Source: Norana najaformis (taxonomy: Eukaryota; Annelida; Clitellata; Crassiclitellata; Hormogastridae). Taken from it: DNA of 64,000 nucleotides. The notes under the pieces are model-generated. The model had not been told where the DNA came from. It worked only from the letters and a program-made list of their open reading frames with translations, and made no database searches. The translations under genes and the position numbers were made by a program. Position 1 is the stretch's first letter. Each line of letters starts with the position of its first letter. Below, in pieces: positions 12,101 through 22,904 of the stretch. The stretch spans positions 9,071,685 to 9,135,684 of the forward strand of contig OZ029923.1 of NCBI GenBank assembly GCA_964023275.1. The letters are read 5' to 3'.

Positions 12101-14300
12101 CCGAGAGTGCTGTATAAAAGCTGAGACACAAACCTACACGAAGATCGTACAAACATAAAATCAAACATTGTCCAAAGTTCCCAATACATACAGAATATAC
12201 TGCAATCTTCTTACGAGATGTATCATTAAAACAGGAATTCTGTTATAACAAAATTGGAAACACCAACACCAAAATAGAGTCTGTGTTAGAAACTTACTTG
12301 ACTGTAATGCCACCTCATTACAACATAGCATTTGTAGTAGCTTCTTAAGTTTCTAGCATACAACGATATAGACATCATGATAGCTGATTTTTAACATGTC
12401 TGTCTTTCACCTCAGAATCAAGGATCTGAATCAAGACAATATTTTAAAAATAGACTTGCTTTTGCTCTGTTTTTGGGTTCTCCAGCATTCATGTGCAGTG
12501 TTTCAGCTGAAATGAAAGATTCAGGATGCCATAGCCAACAATTACAGTTGACACAGGTCATTAGTAAATGAGAGATTTTACTAAATTTTTTTAAGTCTTC
12601 AAAACAAAATGGCCAGTTGAAGCTTTACCTTGTTTTGAGTATATGAGCTGCAAGACAAGCGGCCGTCTTGTTACGATACCGGATCCACGCGGCAGAAAAT
12701 CCCTACATAAAAATCACTAAGTCATATACAGTGTCCTTTTTCAGCCTTGCCATGCAATAATGCTATATAAATCATCATCATCTTATTATTATTTTTTATA
12801 TATTATTATTAGTATTACTATTACTATTATTGTTATTATTACAGCAGAAAAATGAAAGGATCCTTGTAGCATTGTTCTCACTTACTTGATTACAATTCAT
12901 AAAATATGAATTAGCATATTATAACTGTATCTGAAGCCTAGGACTTTTAAGAGCATTTTCTACAATGCTGATAGACAATAAATAACTAAGGCGCTGCATG
13001 AATTACCTATTACAGTATGTAAGGCATTTAATCTAATCTGAGAACTTCTATAGCACCATTGTAATAATGCTCCAGGCATTAGTCCAGGCATTTGCTAATT
13101 AGCAAAATTGTTGTGCAAGCCAAACTCCAGTATGAGTCTGGTTGAAAGCCAAGAAGGGAATCCGAGAAGACATGGAAACAGTCTATGGAGGAAATCAGTC
13201 CAGGAATAGATGAGTTTTAGTTTTGATTTGAAAGCCAAAACAGACTTTGCTGAGTAAATGTTTGCAGAAAGAGAGTTCCAGAATCTAGGGTCAGGGACAG
13301 AAAGACATTCCTGCCAAGACCTGTCTTTATCCACAAAGTAGTCAGAAGAAGACCTGATCGAGTAGAGACAACTCCTGGGAATCAGTACAGAATGAAGACA
13401 GTGAGGAAGATTGAAACGTAGAGTCGTGTATATGATTAGCCCAGTGTTGAAACTTATTCAGTTTCCTATGGGCAGTCAGTGCAATGATTTTAGGATCAGT
13501 GACATATGTTGATATTTTGTGATTTTAGAGATAGCTCTTGCAACAGGTATTTTGGACACTGAAGCTTCAGCAAATTAACTTTTGCAATGCCAGTAAGAAG
13601 CAAGTTGCTGTAGTAAACACGGCTAGAGACACGGCATTAGTCATCATACCTGAGCAGAAACGGGAATGTGATGCCTAATACTACGGATATCACGAACGTG
13701 GTAGTGGGCAGACCTACATACAGGGTTAATGTGTTCGCTCAATGACAGACCTGTTGGAGTCAAACACAACATCCAACTTCCGGGCTAAACAGCTGCACTG
13801 ATTGACACAGATGCCTAGATGGAAGCAATCCAAAGAATTAAATCTGTTCAACTCAACTGCTATGAAGTTCCAAAAATTAAAATCTCAGTTTGGATGGCAA
13901 TATACAGTCCATTTTCTGCCACCCAAGACTGGGCTCGTTTAAAGACGTCAGATAAGAGTGAGTGATCTGGAAGAAGAGAAATCATCAAAAAAATGTAGAG
14001 TTGAGTATCATGCGTAGCGTAGAGATGGTGTTTAGGCAGCAGTTACAGTGAAACGATCGCTTCTCAAGGCGTGATATCAACCATTTTTGGGATTACGTAG
14101 GGCATTTGGGGTTTGCATCGGTAATGAGACGCTCACCGTCCGACGAAATTTTCCAGGACGCTACTTTTGCCGGCGCTCTGGCTTCCAACGACTGCGATCT
14201 GTGGAAGATCTAACCCAAGAGGCACTCCCAAGGAAGCAAAGGCGTCTTGTAATCGATTCACAATGGGAATCAGCTGCTCCATTCCAACGTTTCCAGCCAT
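162..14300 (-). CDS. DNM1: Classical dynamin (large GTPase), 17 coding exons, 3' end beyond window
   Basis: Orthologue of the DNM1/2/3 group, GTPases that pinch off endocytic vesicles at the plasma membrane. Exons in coding order: 14137-14300, 12629-12702, 11527-11676, 10518-10721, 9580-9678, 9093-9201, 8337-8531, 7496-7631, 6737-6804, 6008-6146, 5365-5522, 4877-4925, 3829-3942, 2941-3050, 2104-2233, 903-1052, 162-218. All have AG/GT borders and compatible phases, giving 702 uninterrupted codons. Visible motifs: P-loop GSQSAGKSS (residues 39-47), DLPG (137-140), TKLD (206-209), NRSQ (237-240), the stalk with [20 protein letters not shown], a PH domain from VIRKGW (516) to [10 protein letters not shown] (615-624), and the start of the GED (from 634, including [16 protein letters not shown]). 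The start Met lies 38 residues before the P-loop, as in animal dynamins. The rest of the GED and any proline-rich domain lie off the left edge. The 46-codon exon 6008-6146 corresponds to the alternatively spliced stalk exon of vertebrates; no second copy was seen nearby. Confidence 0.96.
1240..1402 (+). repeat. SINE fragment, family E
   Basis: It contains GAGCGCTTCTGATGAGT and ends in GGCGCTTTATAAATTTCAGA followed by an ATTAC-rich tail. The same segment recurs at 15540-15690 and, inverted, at 16255-16415. It lies in a dynamin intron. Confidence 0.7.
1655..1915 (+). repeat. tRNA-derived SINE, family C
   Basis: A tRNA-like head (TGGTTAGCTACACTGGTTAA) precedes a body with AAATGGCGTGGCACC, CCGATTAATTCATTG and a TCGCTATAGAAAAA end. 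Related copies lie at 19845-20005 and 55656-55910. It lies in a dynamin intron. Confidence 0.75.
3551..3660 (-). repeat. tRNA-derived SINE, family A
   Basis: On the minus strand it carries a tRNA-like head (GTAGCTGAGTGCTCGACTTG) and then GTGTAGGGACCTTGAGCAAG. Other copies are at 4511-4632, 10259-10395 and 42316-42430. It lies in a dynamin intron. Confidence 0.75.
4228..4428 (+). pseudogene. LINE reverse-transcriptase C-terminal fragment
   Basis: The frame reads [17 protein letters not shown] followed by a Trp-Arg motif (DLWRDV). This matches the 'GRP..RW.D...DL......DR..WR' end common in non-LTR retrotransposon proteins. Only about 65 codons remain, and a TGACA repeat follows. It lies in a dynamin intron on the opposite strand. 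Confidence 0.6.
4511..4632 (-). repeat. tRNA-derived SINE, family A
   Basis: Second family A copy in the dynamin gene, in the same orientation as the one at 3551. It shares the AACTGTGAGTGAAGGACTTG segment and an antisense tRNA-like head at 4596-4632. A short (CATA)n run follows. Confidence 0.75.
5055..5330. repeat. Degenerate minisatellite, CATTCACATGAGTCAA-type
   Basis: An imperfect unit of about 15-20 bp (variants of CAACATTCACATGAGT) repeats about a dozen times in the intron just downstream of a dynamin exon. No coding signal was seen. Confidence 0.8.
6260..6440 (+). repeat. SINE, family B (head lost)
   Basis: The body contains GTATAATTTGGTATTGGCGT, GGGATTCGTCCATTGCC and a GATATGGGACACTTTACTTT end. 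A more complete copy with a tRNA-like head lies at 33744-34035. It lies in a dynamin intron. Confidence 0.75.
7655..7815. repeat. GAT/GGT microsatellite
   Basis: Imperfect trinucleotide repeat (GATGAT, GGTGGT) in a dynamin intron. Open frames across it are low-complexity artefacts. Confidence 0.9.
8690..8770 (+). repeat. SINE tail fragment
   Basis: It contains GAATAAGCTGGTGCCCTGC and AGCACTTTAGAAATGTTTGA, matching the 3' end of the copy at 20900-20990. A degenerate GATGAT microsatellite (8786-8935) follows directly, as often happens at SINE tails. Confidence 0.55.
9719..9895. repeat. (TATG)n microsatellite
   Basis: Imperfect TATG tetranucleotide array with TACG and CATG variants, about 40 bp upstream (in transcription sense) of the dynamin exon at 9580-9678. 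Confidence 0.9.
10259..10395 (+). repeat. tRNA-derived SINE, family A
   Basis: Head ATGGTGGCCAACTGGATAGA with GAGCGCTCGG, then TGTGTAGGGACCTCAAGCAA. It lies in a dynamin intron. Confidence 0.75.
13040..13990. repeat. Probable dispersed retroelement remnant in dynamin intron 1
   Basis: On the minus strand 13095-13334 encodes [18 protein letters not shown] with FKSKLK, resembling the 'LWNSLP..IR...S...FKSKLK' end of CR1/L2-type LINE proteins. It is not part of the dynamin frame. The sequence on to about 13990 has no gene signal and may belong to the same element. The extent is a guess. Confidence 0.4.
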
Positions 14301-14971
14301 TTTTCGGCCTCTTCCACCTCCACCCGAGAATAATAATAACCATTCCTAGAATCTTCGGACCAGTACGCACAATTTGTAGGTTCCAGCATAAACCTTTTCA
14401 AGCCCAAATGGACACGCTCAGAGATTTTCTTTCAGAACAGACTACGTGTTTCACTGATTCTCTGATTAAGTATCAAATATTCATCTCATAGAGCGCTATA
14501 TAAAATAAGCTGTACATTACATTACACTATATGTAGCCCGCTATAAACTTTATCAGGTTTGTTCAGCATTCTTTGGCTAAAATTCGTTTCCACGACCAAA
14601 AATAGGCTGAGAGCGCTCTCTAACTAGGCATACAGTCCATGGTCTCTTGTCCTCGAGACTTGGATGTTTGTTTGCAATGCACTAAAATCAGAAACACGGC
14701 CACTAGGCCTGTAGCTGAAGTCTCACGCAATCACTATACAAACCCTGCTTTGTAGGCAGGTCGCAGGGTTCAACATGAGTGCACGGTTAGGCCACCCTAG
14801 CCTACATCGTGTTATAAATCTGTGTCCTTATTAGATTGTCTACTTTGCCGCTCATGAATGCGAATAATTGACTTATACATGCGAGTGTAACAGTTGTTCA
14901 ATACTATAATACAGAGGTTTGGTTGACACAATAAATTACAACGAAACCTATAGGCCTATGTAGGTTTATGC

Positions 14972-15090
<119 letters not shown>

Positions 15091-15539
15091 TGGATTTGTT
15101 GTTAACGCTGTTTATGTTGTTTCTGGTGCACTGTTGCCGAACGATACTTCAATCCCAAGACCTTACTTTCCAGAATTATTGAACATTGCTAATAATGCAA
15201 TCCATATGCATGGTGCCTAATCAACGGCCTCGACCCTAGGCCTACGCTGCCTTCTTCAGGAATAACCTTACTTATCATTTTACTATTTCACTGTACTGAA
15301 AGCGAAACAGCATGGTGAGATAAGACAGGCGTACAGGCCTGCATTAATTGGCCTATACTGCGTGATAATTTGTGTTCAGTAATAGGTGGGGTGCATCTCT
15401 ACCTATAGGTAAAGATGCTCACGAGACTCCCAGCCCCGAGACCGAGATGAGACCCGAGATGTTGTCCAGTCTGACCGAGACGAGACAGAGACGAGATCCT
15501 AAGTACGTTTCGAGACCGAGATGCGGACTTCCATCTTCG

Positions 15540-15690
15540 ATTCGTGCAAGGGTCTCTGCTGGAGACAGAGCTGAGTAGCTCGTTGTTTAATGACGTTCTT
15601 ATTTCTCCGGGCTCCTCAAGCTGGAAGCGCTTCTGAGTAGTTTGTTCTTCAGAAGGCGCTATATAAGTTATTAAATACGATACGATCCCT
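15540..15690 (+). repeat. SINE, family E, plus-oriented arm of an inverted pair
   Basis: It contains GGTCTCTGCTGGAGACAGAG, TCAAGCTGGAAGCGCTTCTG and the end GGCGCTATATAAGTTATTAA with ACGATACGAT. The same sequence recurs inverted at 16255-16415, about 560 bp away. Confidence 0.75.
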
Positions 15691-16162
15691 GCAAATAGAA
15701 AGCACTATGGTATGGCCAACGCCTATAGAGATATATAGGCCTATATAGATGACAATTTTTGTACTTTGAATTCCCAGCATAAGCATAATAGGCCTATTGC
15801 AAGAAACGGTGAGCAATATGTCTGCAAGCAAGTGCATGCGCTAAGCAAGGCATATTCACTTGTAATCGGCTGGGCCTGGGCCGCTAGCACATTGGAGTTT
15901 TTATTGAAATGTGTAAATGAATCGAAACCGAAAGCTTGTGGCCTGTGTAAGGTCCAATCACCATTTTGTGCGATGTTAGTTGGAACTTCCAAATCTTATT
16001 TCAGGAACGATTTTAATTAGGCAGTATTTCTCTACGACATCGTTTGCTAACAGACCTACATAATACCACAATGCTTGTATAGCTTTCAAACTGACGGCTG
16101 AAAGGAAAAATTTCCTACTGGAGATCAGCAATTAATAAATTCTCACACGATAATAATAGTAC

Positions 16163-16248
16163 GGAAACCCAAAGGGGACATGAGATTATTTTTATCTAGT
16201 GCGCGCTAGATAAATAAAAATAATCGCATGTCCCTTTTAGGCTTTCCT
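16163..16248. repeat. Near-perfect palindrome (hairpin, arms about 37-40 bp)
   Basis: GGGGACATGAGATTATTTTT on the left is mirrored by AAAAATAATCGCATGTCCC on the right around a GC-rich centre (TAGTGCGCGCTA). Arms start GGAAACCC and end GGCTTTCC. It directly abuts the inverted SINE at 16255. It may be the core of a small fold-back element. Confidence 0.8.
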
Positions 16249-16254
16249 ATAGTA

Positions 16255-16415
16255 GGCATCGTATCGTATTTGACAATTTATATAACACCTTTTACAGAAC
16301 AAACTATACTCAGAAGCTCTTCCAGCTTGAGAACCTCGGGGAAATAAGAACGTCTTTAAACAACGAGCTGACTCAGCTCTGTTTCCAGCAGAAACCTCTG
16401 CACCAATTGAAAGCG
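16255..16415 (-). repeat. SINE, family E, minus-oriented arm of the inverted pair
   Basis: Reverse complement of the 15540-15690 element, including CGTATCGTATTTGACAATTT, TTATATAACACCTTTTACAG and AACAACGAGCTGACTCAGCT. Identity is roughly 80% by eye. Confidence 0.75.
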
Positions 16416-16650
16416 AAAGGCGGAATCGATCTTTCCCCTTTGACTGTTGGGTTCCAGACTTTGTCGTCATCGTCAACGTCGTCGTCTGGAATTTTCAAAG
16501 CAGCGACCATTCAGCAACTGATTATTACCTTTCTTAACAGTATTAGATAAACTGCTTCAATTTAGTATAAAATATTCATTAAAGTCAGCTTCAGACTGAG
16601 ATTGTAATAGAACTAAAACAGTATAAAAGAAGAAAAGTTTAATAGTAGGC

Positions 16651-16800
16651 ACTACTACCACTACCACTACTACCATTACTACCACTACTACCATTACTAC
16701 CACTACTACCATTACTACCACTACTACCATTACTACCACTACTACCATTACTACCACTACTACCATTACTACAACTAACATACATACATACATACATACA
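16651..16800. repeat. 15-bp minisatellite TACCACTACTACCAT followed by (ACAT)n
   Basis: About eight copies of the 15-mer, then a short ACAT run. Translation gives Gly-Ser-Asn strings; this is low complexity, not a gene. Confidence 0.9.
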
Positions 16801-18319
16801 TGCATGCATGCATACAGACATACGTACATACATGTGCCTCTGTATGTGATAGGATGTGAGCCTGTGAATGTGTGTTTCCATCGAACTACACCCACACCGA
16901 GACTCCCGCATTCTGTGTAATAAGCCTGTGCTTGTGTGGGTGTGTGCGTGGGTGCATACGTGAGTGGGATTGATGCTTTGGTCTCTCATATTCATCATTT
17001 GCAATACGATAACAAGACTATAAAATCATGAATTATGCAACATAATAGGCCTTTTTCAGAACTTCTAGTGCCGCAGAGCAGTAATTTTTTACCCTTGCAT
17101 TTTCCCGTACTCAAACTCGTGGGAGGCAATGTGGCTGGCATGCACTATAGTAGCATCGCAACTACCACATATAAACTTAATTATTAAACATACGTAATGT
17201 GATAGTAGAGCTTAACTTAAAGTGGACTGAATATAGGAAATGCAATATGATTTCTGGCAAGCGATGTCTACAAAAATATGATTCTAGTTCTTCTTATGCC
17301 ACTTGTTTTTGTTGTTCTTCTTCTTCTCCTTCTGCTTCTCCTTCTTTTTCTTCGCGTTCTTCTTCGCATTCTTCTTCTTCTTCTTCTTCTTCTGCGTCAC
17401 CACCAGCGCCACCACCACTACCACCACCATTATCATCGTTAGTTCCTGACGCCAACACTTGGCGTCGATGGACGGGCCTACGAATGATTAAAGCAACATC
17501 TTGCCTAAAATCCAGTCTAAATTTTAGACTACTGTAGCGTATAATGCGTCAAATCAGGATGCGTCAGCCTTAATTAATTGCGAGCCTTAATTAATTATGA
17601 GAATGTGTGTCTTCATTCCAATTAGTGTCTATATTTTGGCTTTACTGTTGCATTCAGGCCTGTTGCTCATGGCATTCGCAATAGAGATGAATTATTTAAC
17701 CAGGCCTACAGATGTGGTATACCATGACTTGTAAACCCTTCCCATGCAGGACTGGACTAAGACTTTACGAGGACTATATACCTAGCTGCAAGATTACATA
17801 AGACGGTTATAGTCACACACCCATGAACGTGATTAGTCGCGTCTGTGTTTGCACACAAACAGGTGGCTTCCGTCAGCCTGTTGTACAACGTACAATAGAG
17901 GCCTAGTCCCCAGTTACCGCGATTCATGATGAGTCGGTGGCTCAATATTAGCTGTAAAGACCTGGGACTCTTGAACTTCTGCTGACCTAAGCTGAATGAT
18001 TCACGATCATCCGCGTATTAGCCTTGAATTTTAAGACGCAGTTTGTCATTTGCTCTCTGGTCTTGCTCATGTAAGACGCGTACGCTAGGCTTTGTATTAT
18101 TGTGTGCACAAGCTTTCTTTGTTATCGAGTTCTAAAAATACCAGTGTGGGACAGTGACTGAGTGTGCGCATTGTGTAACTGAGAGTAGCAATTAGTCACT
18201 CAACTAATGATCATAAATGATTAACAGTCGTATCACTAGGACTTCCCTTTATGGATTGTGAAAATAAACATATTTACTTTCATACTGCGCAGTATCTATT
18301 CCATTTATCTCGACATAAT

Positions 18320-18410
18320 TATGGCCAAACCTGCCTACCGATTTCATTTTGACTGAGCGCATGGTTCCCGCGACTTAGCTTTTTGGCGCTGTAGAAATCT
18401 TTAATTTACC
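18320..18410 (-). repeat. SINE, family D, minus orientation
   Basis: It contains TGGTTCCCGCGACTTAGCTT and TTTGGCGCTGTAGAAATCTT. This is the reverse complement of the segment at 34820, 60215 and 63598, and parallels 28755-28830. Confidence 0.65.
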
Positions 18411-18720
18411 ACTACGATGACTGATTTTTGCGTATGGATGTAGCTCCGTGTGGTAATGACGCAGCATCGTGGTGCTAAGCAGTGCTACTAATTGATAGCA
18501 TAGCTCTAGAGAATAAGAAGTTAGTTTGACCAAGCTAATGGGATCCTTGCAATACATTTACGACACTGCACTTAATATTTTAGGCTACCTAATATGTGTT
18601 GTCTAATTGGACTACAAGATACTTACACAGTATGGGGTTTCAGGTTTCTACGACCGATTGGAATTCGACCTGGCTTCTGATTTTGATTGTGATTTTCACT
18701 TGAAGTGACCATCGACTGAT

Positions 18721-19056
18721 GCCTTGGGTATTATGATAACGGCGCTATAGAAGTCATTTAGAATAGATTATCTCGGCGAATGTATTGGCCTTGGGTATTA
18801 TGATAACTGCGCTATAGAAGTCATTTAGAATAGATTATCTCGGCGAATGTATTGGCCTTTGGTATTATGATAACTGCGCTATAGAAGTCATTTAGAATAG
18901 ATTATCTCGGCGAATGTATTGGCCTTTGGTATTATGATAACGGCGCTATAGAAGTCATTTAGAATAGATTGTCTCGGCGAATGTATTGGCCTTGGGTATT
19001 ATGATAGCGGCGCTATAGAAGTCATTTAGAATAGATTATCTCGGCGAATGTATTGG
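18721..19056. repeat. 67-bp tandem repeat, five copies
   Basis: Units begin with GCC at 18721, 18788, 18855, 18922 and 18989, exactly 67 bp apart, and differ by only a few bases. Each contains TATTATGATAACGGCGCTAT and AGAAGTCATTTAGAATAGAT. The first unit is preceded by ACCATCGACTGATGCC, found upstream of SINE tails elsewhere, so the array looks like an amplified SINE 3' end. Confidence 0.95.
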
Positions 19057-19238
19057 CATAACTATTGCCCACATAGGTTACCCACAGCTAAGTGGCGGTT
19101 CTAAATATGCTTAAGAGGAACCAGGCCTGATTAATAATGGGTGGTGAGTGATGATTGGAGCCCAATTCTAAGAAATGTGAAGTGAAACCAGTGACTGAAA
19201 GCTTGAAATGTTTCCGCTACGCTCGGCAATATATCCCA

Positions 19239-19241
<3 letters not shown>

Positions 19242-19301
<60 letters not shown>

Positions 19302-19308
19302 CACACGC
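19242..19308. repeat. (CA)n microsatellite
   Basis: Long CA dinucleotide run. A shorter, interrupted one is at about 20705-20755. Confidence 0.95.
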
Positions 19309-19844
19309 ATGCGCGTTGAGAGAATGTTGGTACAAACTAAGATGACAAAGATGTAGTTGAGATATTAGGTCATAGGACTTAATCACTTTCCGACTACCAT
19401 AAGCATAAAACTGGTGTTAGCCTATTGCACACGTTCATGACACAGAATGAATCGACAGTGCGTCGAATTAACTAATCGACATTAATTAATTTAGCCTAAT
19501 GGCGTAAAGCCCATCATTATACTAACACCTCTGGTTTATATCGTCATTAGTGTCATCAGACTGGTAAAACTCGTACCTACTTGACCTCGTGTTACATCTG
19601 TCCAGGACCCAGGAATTGAAGCTGGGGGTCGAAGACTCGAAGTAATAAACTCCAGGAGATAGCCTAACCATAATCTGGTGACACAACCCCGTTGGTTAAG
19701 AAAAAAATGCGCGATTTGAGCTCTGTAGCTATTTACAGAGCAATTACTTGCATACCTGTTATTTATAAATTTATTTTTATTTATTTATTTACTTATAATC
19801 GAATGCGAATGCATCCTGCTATACGTGAAAATTGTTTGAGATTT

Positions 19845-20005
19845 GGTTTCAACAGGGGCGTACTTGATCCGTACAGAGGGACTTTAAATGGCGTGGCACC
19901 CAATCAAACGGCCAGCAGTGGTGAAGGAACTCACCCAAATAATTCACTGAAAATGAGCAGGGTCGAGGCCATACGATAGCTTTAGAAAAACACGTACATT
20001 TACAT
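19845..20005 (+). repeat. SINE, family C (head lost)
   Basis: It contains TTTAAATGGCGTGGCACCCA, GGCCAGCAGTGGTGAAGG and an AGCTTTAGAAAAACACGTAC end, matching 1655-1915 and 55656-55910. Confidence 0.7.
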
Positions 20006-20099
20006 ATTATATTTATTTTAGGATGCGCTAACGCGATATTTGCGATACACTCCTCAGTCCATTGCTAGGCTGAGGGGGGGGGGGTAGTATAGTGTTTGC

Positions 20100-20450
20100 A
20101 GCAGCCCTTAATATCTGTGAGGCTACGATACCGTAAATCATTACAAGCTCTATTCCAGCCTCTTAAATCCGGTTGTCCGTTGTGGGTAATTGATAGGAGG
20201 GTTGATAGGCATAATAAGCCGTCTGTTGCCATTCTTTGGAACAATATTAGGCCCATGTCTTAGTTATTTGCAGTAAGGAGTGGCGTGGGGCAGGGAAGTT
20301 CCCTGTCCCCTCCTAGTTTACTTTAATGTCTGTGTTTAAGTTGTTTTATCAACAAGCTTTGTATCCACATGATTGGTCACGGTGTATGCTGATGATATAA
20401 TCCTGCTATCGGCTTCAATAAAAATACAGAGTTAGATGGCATGCATATAG
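20100..20450 (+). pseudogene. Degenerate non-LTR reverse transcriptase
   Basis: The plus strand reads RSGVGQGSSLSPPSLL, then a stop, then in a shifted frame VYADDIILLSAS, the Y-A-D-D catalytic motif of reverse transcriptases. The order (G-x-x-Q-G box, then YADD) is right for a LINE, but stops and frame changes show it is dead. The clade cannot be assigned. Confidence 0.65.
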
Positions 20451-20899
20451 AACTTACGTCTCCCGTGGAGAGAGATGGTTTGAGTTTAATTTTAGTCTTT
20501 GTTGCATTCTGCGAAATAAATTGTATGTATGTAATGCGTTGTTGGTAACCTCAGGTGCAATGGGCGCACAAGAAATGTGGCGTTGTACTGTACTGTAGGC
20601 CTATAATAATAAAAAGGACTGAGAAAAACGGTTATTTCAGGGAGCGCCCTTCAACGTGTATTATGTACCCACTTAAAACTGCCCCAGTGCGTTTCCAATG
20701 GAGATAACACACACACCCCACACACACACACACAAATGCACATTCACACACACACCGTGGGCTCTTGGCCTGTCGTACTAAGCATATTTATAATGTCCCA
20801 GCAATGAGCAAGAGGAGCACAACCCAACCCAACAGCTTCCCCCTTTCTCTCTCTGATCTTCTGGCAACCAGACTTGGTTCTTGACGTGGCACCTTTGGA

Positions 20900-20995
20900 C
20901 AACCCCACTTAAAGCATCGCTCGTGAGTAAGCTGGCGTCCTGCGCTTAGCTTTAAGTAGCGCTTTATAAATTTCGAGTTTACGACTGCGATTACG
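20900..20995 (+). repeat. SINE tail, family E-like
   Basis: It contains GAGTAAGCTGGCGTCCTGCG and TAGCGCTTTATAAATTTCGA, paralleling 8690-8770. Confidence 0.55.
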
Positions 20996-22797
20996 AAAGA
21001 GAAACTCATAAATGCGATATTGACTGTGAATGCGCCCTGCCTGGCTAGTTTTCTTATGATCATTCCCCAATAATTGCAGACCCAAGTCACAAAACTATGA
21101 ATAGGCCCGTATACATAGCGTGTATTTCGTGTACACAGTTTGCTATAAAATAATACATATCCCTGGCGATGCTACACCAATATAGTTTAGTAGTCACGAG
21201 AGGGGGGGAAGTGTCTATCATGTGCTGTGGATGACTCATCGGGATTAAAATCCCGGATGTTATGCTTAAAGTTCACCAAATAACGCACGGTGCAGATGTC
21301 AAATGACACCCCGGGCTGCTATGTACCGTGTAGACGGGCAGTTATGGCGCATATCACACTGTCAGCTGTCGGTTGCGCATAGGGGATAATTGGCATTTAA
21401 AGTACACAGGAAGCTCGGCTCGTGTCAATTAGTTTCCGAATTTCCCTGAATGCGGACCATCGTGGACCGGAGTTAAGGTCCGCGACCGCCGATGGAAGTA
21501 GGTCCGGGTATGAGGCCGACTGATCGCGGTGCGAAAAGTTGAACGACCCCGTGGACCCCAAAGTCCACACAAACAAGACCGTGTTTGCAACCTAGGTCTG
21601 TAGAAATCTGTTCAAAGTCTGCGCAGAGTTGAGTGTGAAGAGCATAAGAGGCCGATCAACTCGTTGTGAGCTGCCCTAGATTTTCCATTACGTATTGGTC
21701 TACGCTTTCTATTCACGAGTTTACTAACAGCCTTGTTATTGTCGCCATGTGATTCACCAGCGCAACAACATAGACAACAAGTTTTTCCGTTGCAAATGAA
21801 TCACCTATGCGCTGTTTTCAATTAATTCCTCTCGTATCTGTGGGTACACGATACTTTCTTTGTGCTGAACGACCAATATGAATTATGCGCCGTCTTCAGT
21901 GAAAGTCCCCTTGAGTCTACGATGTTTTCTTTGTGGTAAACTCTCAAAACAAAGGCATGTACCACACCAAAAGATAACGTTGTTTAAACGGACGAAACCA
22001 AGTGGAGCATTTCGAATAAAGGAGTTATTAATCAGGCCAGTGCGTACTTCCTTCGAGTGCTCGACCCCGAGGTTGCTAAGGTCTTGCGCCGAAACGCAGA
22101 CGTTAACGACGCCAATAAATCCCGCCTTTATGCAAGGTGCTTGTTATTTTTGATAAGCTACTATACAAGTCCAGATGACGTCAGACTTGCAGCTTTTAAT
22201 TACCATTTGCTGAAGTATAACTCGCGGCTTTGAATGAACGGTATGCTCCCACGTCCTAGGTTCACCAAGGACGTAGGCACGACGGTACTATATCTAAAGC
22301 TGGACTTAGTGGGTCGGGTTTCCGTTCTCGAGTTTCTAATCGGTCAGTGTTGGTTCTAGAGGAACAATGGAATCGTTGGTCACGTGGACAGTCGGGGTTG
22401 GGCGGTGCTGTTTCGGTTGAGGCGCGCGGCCCACGGTATCCGGCCAAAGATGGATTCCATGCACAGCTAAGCGGAACGGGGCTTGCCGATGTTATCCAGT
22501 TTGCCAAGAAAATATGTATAGAATGTTTGGTATGCGGTTGAAAACTGACTCCCTTTATTACTAAATGATTAAGACGTTGCGTCGAATTCCATTTAACTGA
22601 CTGTTGCTGCTTTGGTCTCGTGCAGTTGGATGACGCGTTGTGCATTAGACTCTGGCGCCATAGAAGCTACTGTTTAGCATTCTTGTAATGTAATCCAGTG
22701 ACTCCATTGTTTAGTTAATATGCAGGACCTTCATGCACACGTGTGCACACCCACACACATACTGTTTGTATACAGCCCAAACTTTTAAAAGATGAAA

Positions 22798-22904
22798 AAG
22801 ACTGATAGCCTACTTAGCTTTCTTTTATAATGGCGTAATTAGTTTAAAAAAAGACTGATAGCCTACTTAGCTTTCTTTTATAATGGCGTAATTAGTTTAA
22901 AGTC
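22798..22904. repeat. 53-bp direct duplication
   Basis: Two virtually identical copies of a segment starting GACTGATAGCCTACTTAGCT, 53 bp apart, in otherwise unique sequence. Confidence 0.95.

Noticed and set aside
16557-17004. Gly-Ser-Asn and Val-rich frames
   Set aside because: Translations of the 15-bp TACCACTACTACCAT minisatellite.
22262-22645. Minus-strand 127-codon frame in a GC-richer patch
   Set aside because: No signal peptide, domain, promoter or similarity recognised, and a plus-strand frame overlaps it; left as unassigned sequence.
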